Below, piece after piece: positions 33,692-43,099 of a stretch of DNA of 64,000 bases. Source of the DNA: JBDSKH01 sp035556655. GTDB lineage: Bacteria > Actinomycetota > Actinomycetes > Actinomycetales > Microbacteriaceae. Position numbers and translations under genes: made by a program. The notes under the pieces were generated by a model that saw only the letters and a list, made by a program, of their open reading frames with translations, was not told the origin of the DNA and did no database searches. The DNA lies in NCBI GenBank assembly GCA_035556655.1, contig DATMFW010000067.1:139202-203201 (forward strand), read 5' to 3'. Every line of letters starts with the position of its first letter. The first letter of the stretch is position 1.

Positions 33692-35374
33692 ATGGCCAGC
33701 GACGACCTCATCGAGACGATCCGCGCGTCGGTGATCGGCGCGGACGATGTGGTCGAGGGTCCGTTCGGTGCCCGCCCGGTCGTCTACGCCGACTACACGG
33801 CCTCCGGCCGCTCGCTCACGTTCCTCGAGGACTACATCCGCAGCGCGGTGCTCCCGCTCTACGCCAACACCCACACCGAGTCCTCGGGCACCGGTCTGCA
33901 GACCACGCGGTTCCGCGAGGAGGCCCGCGCGATCATCGCCGAGTGCACCGGGGCCACCGCCGAGCACGCGGTGGTGTTCTGCGGCAGCGGTTCGACCTAC
34001 GCCATCGACAAGCTGATCGGCGTCCTCGGGCTGCGCGTCCCCTCGGCTCTCGAGGACCGCTGGCGGCTGACGGATGCGATCCCCGCCGCCCAGCGCCCCG
34101 TCGTCTTCCTGGGGCCGTTCGAGCACCATTCCAACGAGCTGTCCTGGCGCGAGTCCATCGCCGAGGTCGTGACGATCCACGAGAGCCCGGACGGCCACGT
34201 CGACCTCGACGATCTGCGCTCGCGGCTGCGCGAGTACGCCGACCGCCCGGTGAAGATCGGATCGTTCTCGGCGGCATCCAATGTCACCGGCATCATCACC
34301 GACACGGCGGCCGTGACGGCGCTGCTGCACGAGCACGGCGCCCTGGCGCTCTGGGACTTCGCCGCCGCCGCACCGTACGTCGACATCGACATGGGCATCG
34401 GCTACGACGCGGTGTTCCTCTCGCCTCACAAGTTCATCGGCGGCCCGGGCACCCCGGGCGTGCTCATCGCGCGGCGTGAGCTCTTCGCCAACCGGGTGCC
34501 CGTCGTGGTCGGCGGCGGGACGGTCACCTACGTGAACTCCGACGAGCACGACTTCCACCCCGACGTCGCGCACCGCGAGGAGGGCGGGACCCCGGCGATC
34601 GTCGAGTCGATCCGTGCCGGCCTGGTGTTCCAGCTGAAGCAGGCGGTCGGGATCGACGAGATCCGCCGCCGCGAGCACGACTTCGTCACGCGCGCGATCG
34701 CCGCCTGGGACTCCTCCCCGGGCGTCGAGGTGCTCGGCAGCCACGACGCCGAGCGTCTGTCGATCGTGTCGTTCGTCATCCGGCACGACGGCGCGGGCGG
34801 CAAGCGGTACCTGCATCACAACTACGTGGTGGCCCTGCTCAACGACCTGTTCGGCATCCAGGCCCGCGGCGGCTGCTCGTGCGCGGGGCCCTACGGGCAC
34901 CGGCTGCTGGGCATCGACCTGGAGCGTTCGCGCGCGATCGAGCACGCGGTGAGCGACGGCTCCTGCGAGGGCATCAAGCCGGGCTGGGTCCGGGTGAACT
35001 TCAACTACTTCATCGACGAGGACACGTTCGACTACATCCTCCAGGCGGTTCGGCTGATCGCGGCCGAGGGCGCCGCGCTGCTGCCCTGGTACCGGTTCGA
35101 GCCGACGACGGGCCTGTGGCGTCACCGGGATGCCGACCTCATCGAGCCGCCGATGTCGCTGCACGAGGTCGACTACGCCAGTGGGGCGATGCGCTACCCG
35201 GACCGTCGACGCCGCGACGAGGGCCGTGCCCTGTCGGCGTACCTGGACGCGGCCCGGACCGAACTGGCATCCGCTCGCCGGAACCCGTGCGAGCCGCCGG
35301 AGCGCGCGGAGACCACCGCCGACTTCGAGGAGCTGCGCTGGTTCCCCTACCCGGGCGAGACGATCCCGGCGTGA
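33692..35374 (+). CDS. class V aminotransferase (cysteine desulfurase-like)
   Basis: 560 residues, longer than typical cysteine desulfurases (about 400). PLP lysine K247 in LSPHKFIGG; GSGSTYAIDK is the phosphate loop; FGPFEHHSNELSWRE carries the ring-stacking histidine. RGGCSCAGPYGH near residue 395 places a CxC where desulfurases have their catalytic cysteine. The last 120 residues (tryptophan-rich, from LPWYRFEPTTGLW) are an extension specific to this subgroup. Likely a PLP enzyme acting on sulfur or selenium amino acids, unproven. TAGATT at 33680-33685 lies 6 bases before the ATG. Ends with a GTGA overlap with truB. Confidence 0.8.
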   Translation: MASDDLIETIRASVIGADDVVEGPFGARPVVYADYTASGRSLTFLEDYIRSAVLPLYANTHTESSGTGLQTTRFREEARAIIAECTGATAEHAVVFCGSGSTYAIDKLIGVLGLRVPSALEDRWRLTDAIPAAQRPVVFLGPFEHHSNELSWRESIAEVVTIHESPDGHVDLDDLRSRLREYADRPVKIGSFSAASNVTGIITDTAAVTALLHEHGALALWDFAAAAPYVDIDMGIGYDAVFLSPHKFIGGPGTPGVLIARRELFANRVPVVVGGGTVTYVNSDEHDFHPDVAHREEGGTPAIVESIRAGLVFQLKQAVGIDEIRRREHDFVTRAIAAWDSSPGVEVLGSHDAERLSIVSFVIRHDGAGGKRYLHHNYVVALLNDLFGIQARGGCSCAGPYGHRLLGIDLERSRAIEHAVSDGSCEGIKPGWVRVNFNYFIDEDTFDYILQAVRLIAAEGAALLPWYRFEPTTGLWRHRDADLIEPPMSLHEVDYASGAMRYPDRRRRDEGRALSAYLDAARTELASARRNPCEPPERAETTADFEELRWFPYPGETIPA

Positions 35375-36255
35375 ACCCGACAGGAATCCTGCTGGTCGAC
35401 AAACCGGGGGGCGGGACGAGCCATGACGTCGTCGCGCGGGCGCGACGGGCGCTCGGCACCCGCAAGGTCGGGCACGCGGGCACCCTGGATCCGATGGCGA
35501 CGGGACTGCTCATCCTCGGGGTGGGCAGTGCCACCCGTCTGCTGACCTATCTCGTCGGTCTCGGCAAGCGCTACACCACCACGATCCGGCTCGGCGTCGC
35601 GACGGACACCGACGATGCCGAGGGTTCGGTGATCGCGGCGGCGGATGCGTCGGACCTCGAGCGCGCCCGCATCGACGAGCAGGTGGCGGCTCTCACCGGC
35701 GAACTCGCGCAGATCCCCTCGAGCTTCAGCGCGGTGAAGGTCGAGGGCCGACGGGCCTACGACCGGGCGCGCGCGGGCGAGGAGGTGGTGCTCGCCCCGC
35801 GCACCGTGACGATCAGCAGGTTCGAGGTGCTCGCCGAGCGCCGCGACGCGCAGGTGGTCGACCTCGACGCCGTGGTGGAGTGCTCCTCCGGCACCTACAT
35901 CCGCGCCCTCGCCCGCGACCTTGGCGCGGCCCTCGGCGTCGGGGGCCATCTGACGGCGCTGCGGCGCGAGGCGATCGGCCCGTTCGAGGTGGCGGATGCG
36001 ACCCCGCTCGCCGCTCTCGACCCCGCCGCGCTCATCCCGGCCTCCACCATCGCGCGCCGGCTCTTCCCGGTCGCGGAACTCGACGCGCGGCAGTCCGTCG
36101 ACCTCGGGCACGGCAAACGGGTGAGACTGGAGGTGCCGGACGCTCCCGTGGTCGCGGCCATCGCGCCCGGCGATGTGCTCACGGGGCTGGTCGCGGTGCG
36201 CGCGGGGGAGGCCCGCGTGCTGGTCAACTTCCCGAGCGGAGAGGTGCTGTCGTGA
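35371..36255 (+). CDS. truB: tRNA pseudouridine-55 synthase
   Basis: 294 residues. Makes pseudouridine 55 in the T-loop of tRNAs. The catalytic aspartate is D40 in HAGTLDPMATG; GILLVDKPGG opens the protein, GKRYTTTIRLG and CSSGTYIRALARDLG are conserved. The C-terminal part differs from PUA and matches the actinobacterial TruB second domain. GTG start overlapping the preceding stop (GTGA), so it is coupled to the class V aminotransferase rather than to rbfA as in many genomes. Confidence 0.95.
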   Translation: MNPTGILLVDKPGGGTSHDVVARARRALGTRKVGHAGTLDPMATGLLILGVGSATRLLTYLVGLGKRYTTTIRLGVATDTDDAEGSVIAAADASDLERARIDEQVAALTGELAQIPSSFSAVKVEGRRAYDRARAGEEVVLAPRTVTISRFEVLAERRDAQVVDLDAVVECSSGTYIRALARDLGAALGVGGHLTALRREAIGPFEVADATPLAALDPAALIPASTIARRLFPVAELDARQSVDLGHGKRVRLEVPDAPVVAAIAPGDVLTGLVAVRAGEARVLVNFPSGEVLS

Positions 36256-36620
36256 TCCTGGGTTTCACCGTCGTCCTGGTGGGGGTCGCCGTGCTCGCCG
36301 GGCTGCTCTGCATCGTGCTGGGCCTGGCCGGTAAGGCGCCCGCCGACCTGACGGTGCTGTCGCTGGTGGTCGTCGAGGTGCTGCTGCTGGCCCAGATCGT
36401 CATGGCGCTGGTGGCGCCGGCCGTGGGGAATGCGATGACCGGGAACCCGGCCGAGTTCTGGCTGTACCTGATCACCGCGGCGATCATCCCGCCGCTCGCG
36501 GTGGTCTGGGCGCTCACCGACCGCTCGCGCTGGAGCACCGTCGTGCTCGGCGTCGGCGCCCTCGCCGTGGCGGTGATGGCGTACCGCATGCACCAGATCT
36601 GGACGGTCCAGCTCGGGTGA
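36252..36620 (+). CDS. small four-helix membrane protein
   Basis: 122 residues with four hydrophobic segments (about 1-24, 32-53, 67-86, 94-112) and few charged residues. GTG start overlapping the truB stop (GTGA), so translation is coupled. I do not recognise a characterised family; similar small proteins are conserved next to truB or ribF in Microbacteriaceae-like genomes as unknowns. The next gene on the same strand has its own promoter signature. Confidence 0.75.
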   Translation: MILGFTVVLVGVAVLAGLLCIVLGLAGKAPADLTVLSLVVVEVLLLAQIVMALVAPAVGNAMTGNPAEFWLYLITAAIIPPLAVVWALTDRSRWSTVVLGVGALAVAVMAYRMHQIWTVQLG

Positions 36621-36644
36621 TCCGCGCCCGCTAGGGTGATATCC

Positions 36645-37067
36645 GTGCCTGCCGCAACCCCGACGACCTCCGGGATCGGGCGCGTTCTCGTCGCCGTGTA
36701 CGGCGTCCTCGCTCTCGCCGCGACCGGGCGGTCGGTGTTCCAGATCATCGACCGGTTCGACGAGGCGCCGGTGGCGTTCCTGCTGTCGGCCCTGGCGGGT
36801 GTGGTCTACATCGTGGCGACGCTCGCCCTGGCCTTCGGCTGGCGCCGGGTGGCGCTCGCCACGATCTGCTTCGAACTCGCCGGCGTCCTCATCATCGGCA
36901 CGCTCAGCCTTCTCGTGCCCGGGGCCGATGTCGGGTCGGCGGATCCGCGGGACCGCACGGCGACGGTCTGGAGCGCGTACGGCCTGGGGTATCTGCTGGT
37001 ACCGCTCGTGCTGCCGGTGCTCGGCCTGCTGTGGCTCCGCCGGCGCCCGGCGGCGTCGGGGGCGTGA
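36645..37067 (+). CDS. small membrane protein upstream of ribF
   Basis: 140 residues from GTG 36645 with four hydrophobic segments (about 12-30, 44-66, 73-92, 109-130) and a basic end (LRRRPAA). TAGGGT at 36632-36637 lies 7 bases before this GTG, which is why it is preferred to GTG 36636 (three residues longer). The stop overlaps the ribF start (TGATG), so this promoter likely also drives ribF. Function unknown. Confidence 0.75.
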   Translation: MPAATPTTSGIGRVLVAVYGVLALAATGRSVFQIIDRFDEAPVAFLLSALAGVVYIVATLALAFGWRRVALATICFELAGVLIIGTLSLLVPGADVGSADPRDRTATVWSAYGLGYLLVPLVLPVLGLLWLRRRPAASGA

Positions 37068-38020
37068 TGCAGGTCTTCCGGTCCCTCCAGGAGGTTCCCG
37101 CGGGCTTCGGTCCCTCGGCCGTGACGGTCGGCAAGTTCGACGGCGTGCACCGCGGTCACCTCGACGTCTTCCGGCAGTTGTGCGATCGGGCGCGTGGTGC
37201 GGGGTGGGCCCCCACCGTGGTGACGTTCGATCGCAACCCGCTCGCCGTGATCCGGCCGGAGCTCGCCCCGCCCGACCTGACCAGTCCCGCCCAGAAGACG
37301 GAGCTGCTCGGCGAGGCCGGGATCGAGGCCGAGTTGCTGCTGGAGTTCACCCCCGAGCTGGCCGCCCTGTCTCCGGAGGACTTCGTCGGCCGGGTGCTGG
37401 TGGATGCCCTGCACGCGCGGCTCGTCCTGGCCGGCGGCGACTTCCGTTTCGGCGACCGCGGGTCCGGGGATGTCGCGGCGCTGCGCGGGTTCGGCGAGCG
37501 GTCCGGCTTCGAGGTCGCCCTCATCGACGATCTGCTGCTGGATGACGCGGGCACGCCGCGCCGGGTGTCCTCGACGTGGATCCGCGAGCTCATGCAGGAG
37601 GGCAGGGTCCGCGAGGCGGCGGAACTGCTCGGCCGGCTGCCCGCCGTCCGGTCGCGCGTGGTGCCGGGCGAGCAGCGCGGTCGCGAGCTCGGCTACCCGA
37701 CGGCGAACCTCGATCCGCAGTTGGAGGGGCTGTTGCCGCGGGACGGCGTGTACGCCGCGTGGGCCGAGGTCGAGGGCGAGCGGTTCGGCGCGGCGGTGTC
37801 GATCGGCAACAACCCGACGTTCCAGGGCGTCCCCCAGCATCAGGTCGAGGCGCACCTGCTCGACCAGCGACGCGACCTCTACGGCCGGGTGCTCAGGCTG
37901 GAGTTCGTGGAGTACATCCGTCCGATGAACGCCTTCTCCGGGGTCGATGCCCTGGTGGCGCAGCTGCAGGCCGACGAGAAGGTCATCCGCGGCATCCTCG
38001 CGGCTGAAGCCGCCCGATGA
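37067..38020 (+). CDS. ribF: bifunctional riboflavin kinase/FAD synthetase
   Basis: 317 residues. Converts riboflavin to FMN and FMN to FAD. The N-terminal nucleotidyltransferase has VGKFDGVHRGH (about 21-31) and STWIRELMQEG; the C-terminal kinase has GRELGYPTANLD and the IGNNPTF and LEFVEYIRPMNAF elements. Starts at ATG overlapping the upstream stop and ends in an ATGA overlap with an MFS gene, so the two are coupled. Confidence 0.96.
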   Translation: MQVFRSLQEVPAGFGPSAVTVGKFDGVHRGHLDVFRQLCDRARGAGWAPTVVTFDRNPLAVIRPELAPPDLTSPAQKTELLGEAGIEAELLLEFTPELAALSPEDFVGRVLVDALHARLVLAGGDFRFGDRGSGDVAALRGFGERSGFEVALIDDLLLDDAGTPRRVSSTWIRELMQEGRVREAAELLGRLPAVRSRVVPGEQRGRELGYPTANLDPQLEGLLPRDGVYAAWAEVEGERFGAAVSIGNNPTFQGVPQHQVEAHLLDQRRDLYGRVLRLEFVEYIRPMNAFSGVDALVAQLQADEKVIRGILAAEAAR

Positions 38021-39243
38021 CGTCGCCCGCTCCCGGCCCGCTCGCGCGGGGGCGCCTCCTCGCCCTCCTCGGCGTCCTGCTGGTCGCCGCGACCATGCGC
38101 ACGGCCGTCGGCGCACTGTCGCCGATCCTCGACTTCATCGATGCCGACATCCCGCTCGATCACGTGCTGCTGTCGGTCATCGGGGCGACCCCGCCGCTGG
38201 TGTTCGCGGTGTCCGGGCTGATCGCGCCCCTGGCGTCGCGCCGGCTCGGACTCGAGGGCGCCCTGCTGGCCGCGACCCTCGTCGGGGCGGTCGGGCACCT
38301 GCTGCGTGCCGCCGCTCCCGACGCGAACGTGCTGCTGATCGGGACGGTGCTCGCCCTGCTGGGGGCCGGATGCGCGAACGTGCTGCTGCCGCCGATCGTC
38401 AAGCGCTACTTCCCGGACCGCATCGGCACCGTCACCGCGATCTACGTCACGATCATGTCGATCGGAGCGACGGTGCCGCCGATCGTCGCCGTTCCGGTCG
38501 CGCAGGCCGGTGGCTGGCGCGTCTCGCTGGGGGTCTGGCTGCTGGTCGCTGTCGTCGCCGCCGCGCCGTGGGCATGGCAGTTGCTGCGCCGCGGTCGCCA
38601 CGTCGAGAATCTCGACACCGAGGCCCGCGGCATGGAGGCCGCGCACGCCGGCATCGGCGCACGCTTGGTCCGCTCGCCGATCGCCTGGTCGATGGCCCTG
38701 CTGTTCGGGTTGCCCAGCATGCACGCCTACGCGATGTTCGCCTGGCTGCCGACCCTCGCGATCGAGGAATCGGGGGTCGACGCCGCTCAGGCCGGGCTGC
38801 TGCTCGGGGTGTTCGCCTTCTGCGGCATCCCGGCGGCGCTGCTCATCCCCGTCCTGGCCACGCGTCTGCCCTCCGTCACCCCCCTCATCGTGGCCGCCGT
38901 GGTGTTCTTCGCCACGGGCTACCTCGGTTTCCTGCTGGCCCCGGCCGTGGCGCCGGTGCTGTGGGCGGTGCTCGTCGGGTTCGGTCCGCTGCTGTTCCCC
39001 CTGGCGCTGACTCTGATCAACCTGCGCACCCGCACGCACGTTGGCTCCGTCGCGCTCAGCGGATTCGTGCAGGGCATCGGCTACGTGATCGGGGCGGGCG
39101 GACCGCTCGTGGTCGGCGTGCTGCGGGATGCCACCGGCGACTGGACGGTGCCGATCATCTTCCTGCTCGCCACGATGGTGCTCGCCGTTCCGGCCCTCAT
39201 CGTGCTCGCGAAGCCGCGCTACGTCGAGGACGAGGGCACGTAG
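38017..39243 (+). CDS. MFS transporter, CynX/NimT type
   Basis: 408 residues, about 12 membrane segments. The N-terminal RTAVGALSPILDFID pattern and the overall layout match the cyanate/2-nitroimidazole (CynX/NimT) branch, which also includes many exporters of unknown substrate. Coupled to ribF by ATGA. The last 25 bases overlap the convergent membrane gene. No regulator is next to it. Confidence 0.82.
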   Translation: MTSPAPGPLARGRLLALLGVLLVAATMRTAVGALSPILDFIDADIPLDHVLLSVIGATPPLVFAVSGLIAPLASRRLGLEGALLAATLVGAVGHLLRAAAPDANVLLIGTVLALLGAGCANVLLPPIVKRYFPDRIGTVTAIYVTIMSIGATVPPIVAVPVAQAGGWRVSLGVWLLVAVVAAAPWAWQLLRRGRHVENLDTEARGMEAAHAGIGARLVRSPIAWSMALLFGLPSMHAYAMFAWLPTLAIEESGVDAAQAGLLLGVFAFCGIPAALLIPVLATRLPSVTPLIVAAVVFFATGYLGFLLAPAVAPVLWAVLVGFGPLLFPLALTLINLRTRTHVGSVALSGFVQGIGYVIGAGGPLVVGVLRDATGDWTVPIIFLLATMVLAVPALIVLAKPRYVEDEGT

Positions 39244-39599
39244 GCGGTGCCCAGCAGCAGCACGACGAGGTAGTACCCGGCGATCATCACGACGATCGCC
39301 ACGATCGGCAGGAAGAACACCAGCTGCCTCCGGATGGCGCGCACGATCAGGAATCCGGCGGGCAGGAACCAGCCGAGCACGACGATCGCGGTGCCCAGAA
39401 TGCCCATCGCGCCGAGGAAACCCGGCTCGCAGCGCATCCCGTCGGGGGTGACGCCCGCACAGGCCGTCGCGAGCTGCCCCAGCTGCCCCACGAACGCGAG
39501 CATGGTGATCCCGACGAGGGCCGCGATCAGCGTGAGCACGATGCCGATGATCAGGTCGAGGGTGCGGACGACACGGCTGTACTCGCGGGGCTCGGGCAT
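39219..39599 (-). CDS. small membrane protein (DUF6264-like)
   Basis: 126 residues starting MPEPREYSRVVRTLD; four hydrophobic segments (about 17-40, 60-82 with Cys44 and Cys53 in the loop before, 84-102, 106-122). The complement of 39606-39611 is TACGCT, 6 bases before the ATG, which excludes a longer upstream start. The family is found widely in Microbacteriaceae with no assigned role. Convergent with the CynX-type transporter gene and divergent from the deoC-operon regulator. Confidence 0.7.
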   Translation of the reverse strand: MPEPREYSRVVRTLDLIIGIVLTLIAALVGITMLAFVGQLGQLATACAGVTPDGMRCEPGFLGAMGILGTAIVVLGWFLPAGFLIVRAIRRQLVFFLPIVAIVVMIAGYYLVVLLLGTAYVPSSST

Positions 39600-39644
39600 G
39601 TCGTCAGCGTATCGGGGCGCGTGTGCGCATCCGGGGGACTTGGG

Positions 39645-39660
39645 TTGCGCATATGAGCAA
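39645..39660. promoter_or_regulatory. SorC/DeoR-type operator dyad
   Basis: TTGCGCATATGAGCAA is a 16-base dyad (TTGCnCATATGnGCAA). A second small palindrome GTTGCAAC is at 39675-39682, repeating the TTGC half-site. Both are within 65 bases of the regulator start, where a SorC-family protein would be expected to bind. Confidence 0.55.
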
Positions 39661-39708
39661 GTCGACCAACAGATGTTGCAACGGAGTACCGTCGGAGGCG
39701 GAGGAACC

Positions 39709-40650
39709 ATGGACCGGGACGACGAACTGCTCGCCGTACGCGTCGCCGAGCTCTACTACGACGAAGACAAGACGCAGGACGAGATCGGCGCCCTGCTCGG
39801 CATCTCGCGGTGGAAGGCCGGCCGGCTTCTCACGCAGGCGCGCGACGCGGGGATCGTGCGCATCGAGATCGTCCATCCGCGCGCCCGCCGGCTCGGTCTC
39901 GAGCGCCGCCTCTCCGAGCGCTTCGGCCTGGCCGACGCCGTCATCGTGCCCACCCCCGACGTCGACGACGCCGTCTCGTCCCGGGTCGCGCAGGCCGCCG
40001 CCGACTACCTCACGGCGCTGCGACCGGTCCCGCGCACCCTCGGCGTGAGCTGGGGTCGCACGCTCGACGCCGTCGCCGACCGCCTGCCGGTCGGATGGGC
40101 GACCGGGGTGGATGTCGTGCAGATCAACGGGGGAGTGAGCCTCAACCGGCGCCCCGGTACCGCGGCCACCACCGCGGCCACCATCGCCGGGCGCGCCGGC
40201 GGCCAGGTGGTGCTGCTGCCGAGCCCGGCGATCCTGGAGCGCATCGAGACCAAGCGGGCGATCGAGGCCGACCGCACGGTCGCCGACGTGCTCGCGAAGG
40301 CGGCCACCGCATCCGCCTATCTGTACAGCGCCGGGGTCGCCGACGGCAGCTCGGTGCTGGTCGACAGCGGGTACCTGACCGCGGAGGACGTCGCCGAACT
40401 GGTGCGCAAGGGCGCCGTCGGCGACGTGCTCGGGCGCTACATCGATGCCAATGGCCACATCGTGGACCCCGGGCTCGATGAGCGTACGGTGGGACTGGGG
40501 CTCGACGAGCTCAGGTCCGCCGCGGCCGCGATCTTCGTGGTCGCCGGAGCGAGCAAGCATGATGTGGCTCGCGCCATCGTGATGAGCGGGCTGTGCACGG
40601 TCCTCGTCAGCGACGAGGCGACCGCGAACGCCCTACTGGAGGACGCATGA
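39709..40650 (+). CDS. SorC-family sugar-binding transcriptional regulator
   Basis: 313 residues. HTH at about 18-40 (YYDEDKTQDEIGALLGISRWKAGRLL) and a SorC-type effector domain (about 55-313) with GVSWGRTLDAVADRLP and the phosphosugar-site element VVLLPSP. Likely responds to deoxyribose 5-phosphate or a related sugar phosphate and controls the downstream deoC and aldehyde dehydrogenase genes, which overlap it. The start follows a GGAGG site. The open frame continues upstream across the operator and the divergent promoter, which is not coding. Confidence 0.88.
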   Translation: MDRDDELLAVRVAELYYDEDKTQDEIGALLGISRWKAGRLLTQARDAGIVRIEIVHPRARRLGLERRLSERFGLADAVIVPTPDVDDAVSSRVAQAAADYLTALRPVPRTLGVSWGRTLDAVADRLPVGWATGVDVVQINGGVSLNRRPGTAATTAATIAGRAGGQVVLLPSPAILERIETKRAIEADRTVADVLAKAATASAYLYSAGVADGSSVLVDSGYLTAEDVAELVRKGAVGDVLGRYIDANGHIVDPGLDERTVGLGLDELRSAAAAIFVVAGASKHDVARAIVMSGLCTVLVSDEATANALLEDA

Positions 40651-41657
40651 CCATCGAACATCCCGCACTCGCTCCGGCCGAGCGTGCCGTCCAGCTGCTG
40701 GGCGGTGATCTCACCGAGAAGAGCCTGCGGCTGAACCTCGAGGGCCTGAGCGGCGTCGACGCCGTCGGCCTCGAGCAGCGTGCCGCCGGCCTGGCGACCC
40801 GCTCGATCAAGACCACGTCGAAGAAGTGGGCGCTCGACAAGATCATCGAGCTGATCGACCTCACCACCCTCGAGGGCGCCGACACCCCCGGAAAGGTGCG
40901 CTCGCTCGTCGCGAAGGCCATCACCCCGGACCCGTCGGATCCGACGACACCGCGCGTGGCGGCCGTGTGCGTCTACGGAGACAAGGTCCCCGACGCGATC
41001 CAGGCTCTCGGCGCAGCGCATGGCGATCCGGATGACGGCCTCATCTCGGTCGCGGCCGTCGCCACCGCCTTCCCCAGCGGGCGGGCCTCGCTGCGGGTCA
41101 AGCTCGCCGACACCGCCGACGCGGTGGCCGCCGGTGCCGACGAGATCGACATGGTGATCGACCGCGGCGCGTTCCTCGCCGGCCGGTACGGGGCGGTGTT
41201 CGACGAGATCGTCGCGGTGAAAGAGGCCTGCCGGCGCGCCGACGGCTCCTACGCGAGCCTGAAGGTGATCCTCGAGACGGGCGAGCTGAACACCTATGAC
41301 AACGTCCGGCGCGCCTCGTGGTTGTCGATCCTCGCCGGCGGCGACTTCATCAAGACCTCGACGGGCAAGGTCACCCCGGCGGCGACCCTGCCGGTGACGC
41401 TGCTCATGCTCGAGGTGGTGCGCGACTGGCACCGGCTGACCGGCGAGCGGGTCGGCGTGAAGCCGGCCGGCGGCATCCGGCAGTCCAAGGACGCGATCCG
41501 CTACCTGGTGACCGTCGCCGAGACCGTCGGCGAGGAATGGCTGCAGCCGCACCTGTTCCGCTTCGGCGCCTCGAGCCTGCTCAATGACGTGCTGCTGCAG
41601 CGGCAGAAGATGACGACCGGCCGCTACAGCGGCCCCGACTACGTGACGGTGGATTGA
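40647..41657 (+). CDS. deoC: deoxyribose-phosphate aldolase
   Basis: 336 residues, the long DeoC class with an extra N-terminal segment. Cleaves 2-deoxyribose 5-phosphate to acetaldehyde and glyceraldehyde 3-phosphate. The Schiff-base lysine is K236 in DFIKTSTGK, with D168 (DEIDMVID) and K272 (GVKPAGG) as the partner residues. Starts by ATGA overlap with the regulator gene and ends by TGATG overlap with the aldehyde dehydrogenase that can consume its acetaldehyde product. Confidence 0.95.
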   Translation: MTIEHPALAPAERAVQLLGGDLTEKSLRLNLEGLSGVDAVGLEQRAAGLATRSIKTTSKKWALDKIIELIDLTTLEGADTPGKVRSLVAKAITPDPSDPTTPRVAAVCVYGDKVPDAIQALGAAHGDPDDGLISVAAVATAFPSGRASLRVKLADTADAVAAGADEIDMVIDRGAFLAGRYGAVFDEIVAVKEACRRADGSYASLKVILETGELNTYDNVRRASWLSILAGGDFIKTSTGKVTPAATLPVTLLMLEVVRDWHRLTGERVGVKPAGGIRQSKDAIRYLVTVAETVGEEWLQPHLFRFGASSLLNDVLLQRQKMTTGRYSGPDYVTVD

Positions 41658-43099
41658 TGTCCTTCCTCGAATACGCCCCGGCTCCCGAGTCGACCAGCAT
41701 CCTGCACCTGAAGAAGAGCTACGGGCTCTTCATCGACGGGGAGTGGGTCGACGGCAGGGGGCAGAACTTCTCCACGATCAGCCCGGCGACCGAGAAGAAG
41801 ATCGCCACCATCGCCACGGCGTCGCCGAAAGACGTCGACCGTGCCGTCGCCGCGGCGCGTACCGCCTACGACCGGGTGTGGTCGAAGATGAGCGGCTCCG
41901 ACCGCGGCAAGTACCTGTTCCGCATCGCGCGGCTGGTGCAGGAGCGCGCGCGGGAGCTCGCCGTGGCCGAGAGCCTCGACAACGGCAAGCCGATCAAAGA
42001 GAGCCGTGATGTCGACGTGCCGCTGGTGGCCGCCTGGTTCTTCTACTACGCCGGATGGGCCGACAAGCTCGACTACGCCGGGCTCGGCGCGAACCCGAGG
42101 GCGCTCGGGGTCGCCGCGCAGGTGATCCCGTGGAACTTCCCGCTGCTGATGCTGGCGTGGAAGATCGCCCCGGCGCTCGCCGCCGGCAACACCGTCGTGC
42201 TGAAGCCGGCCGAGACCACGCCGCTCAGCGCCCTGCTGTTCGCCGAGATCCTGCAGCAGGCGGAGCTTCCCCCCGGGGTGGTGAACATCGTCACCGGGGC
42301 GGGCGAGACGGGCGCGGCGCTGGTGCGGCATCCGGACGTGAACAAGGTCGCGTTCACCGGTTCGACCGGGGTGGGCCGCGAGATCGCGAAGGCGATCGCC
42401 GGAACCGACAAGAAGGTGACGCTCGAGCTCGGCGGCAAGGCCGCCAACATCGTGTTCGACGACGCCCCGATCGACCAGGCCGTCGAGGGCATCGTCAACG
42501 GGATCTTCTTCAACCAGGGCCACGTCTGCTGCGCGGGCTCGCGTCTGCTGGTGCAGGAGAACATCCACGAGGAGGTCGTGGGCCGCCTGAAGCAGCGCCT
42601 GTCGACCCTGCGGCTCGGCGATCCGCTGGACAAGAACACCGACATCGGGGCGATCAACTCGAAAGACCAGCTGGAGCGCATCCGCACGCTGAGCGACATC
42701 GGCGAGCAGGAGGGCGGTGAACGCTGGAGCGCCCCGTGCATGATCCCCGAGAACGGGTTCTGGTTCGCGCCGACGATCTTCGACAATGTGCAGACCTCGT
42801 CGACGATCGCGCGGGAGGAGATCTTCGGGCCCGTGCTCTCGGTGCTCACCTTCCGCACCCCGGCGGAGGCGATCGCCAAGGCCAACAACACCCCGTACGG
42901 GCTGTCGGCGGGCATCTGGAGCGACAAGGGCAGCAAGATCCTCGCCGTCGCCGACAAGCTGCGCGCGGGCGTGGTGTGGGCCAACACGTTCAACCGGTTC
43001 GACCCGGCCAGCCCGTTCGGCGGCTACAAGGAGTCCGGCTACGGCCGCGAGGGCGGTCGGCACGGCCTGAACGCCTACCTGAAGGGAGCCGCGAAATGA
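41657..43099 (+). CDS. aldehyde dehydrogenase
   Basis: 480 residues, full-length NAD(P)-dependent ALDH. PWNFP (158-162), K183 (LKPAE), general base E257 (LELGGK) and catalytic C291 (NQGHVCCAGSR) are present. In this operon it most likely oxidises acetaldehyde from deoxyribose breakdown, though the substrate is inferred. ATG 41657 overlaps the deoC stop; a TTG one codon earlier would add only one Met. Followed by an ATGA overlap with a short ALDH-like gene. Confidence 0.93.
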   Translation: MSFLEYAPAPESTSILHLKKSYGLFIDGEWVDGRGQNFSTISPATEKKIATIATASPKDVDRAVAAARTAYDRVWSKMSGSDRGKYLFRIARLVQERARELAVAESLDNGKPIKESRDVDVPLVAAWFFYYAGWADKLDYAGLGANPRALGVAAQVIPWNFPLLMLAWKIAPALAAGNTVVLKPAETTPLSALLFAEILQQAELPPGVVNIVTGAGETGAALVRHPDVNKVAFTGSTGVGREIAKAIAGTDKKVTLELGGKAANIVFDDAPIDQAVEGIVNGIFFNQGHVCCAGSRLLVQENIHEEVVGRLKQRLSTLRLGDPLDKNTDIGAINSKDQLERIRTLSDIGEQEGGERWSAPCMIPENGFWFAPTIFDNVQTSSTIAREEIFGPVLSVLTFRTPAEAIAKANNTPYGLSAGIWSDKGSKILAVADKLRAGVVWANTFNRFDPASPFGGYKESGYGREGGRHGLNAYLKGAAK

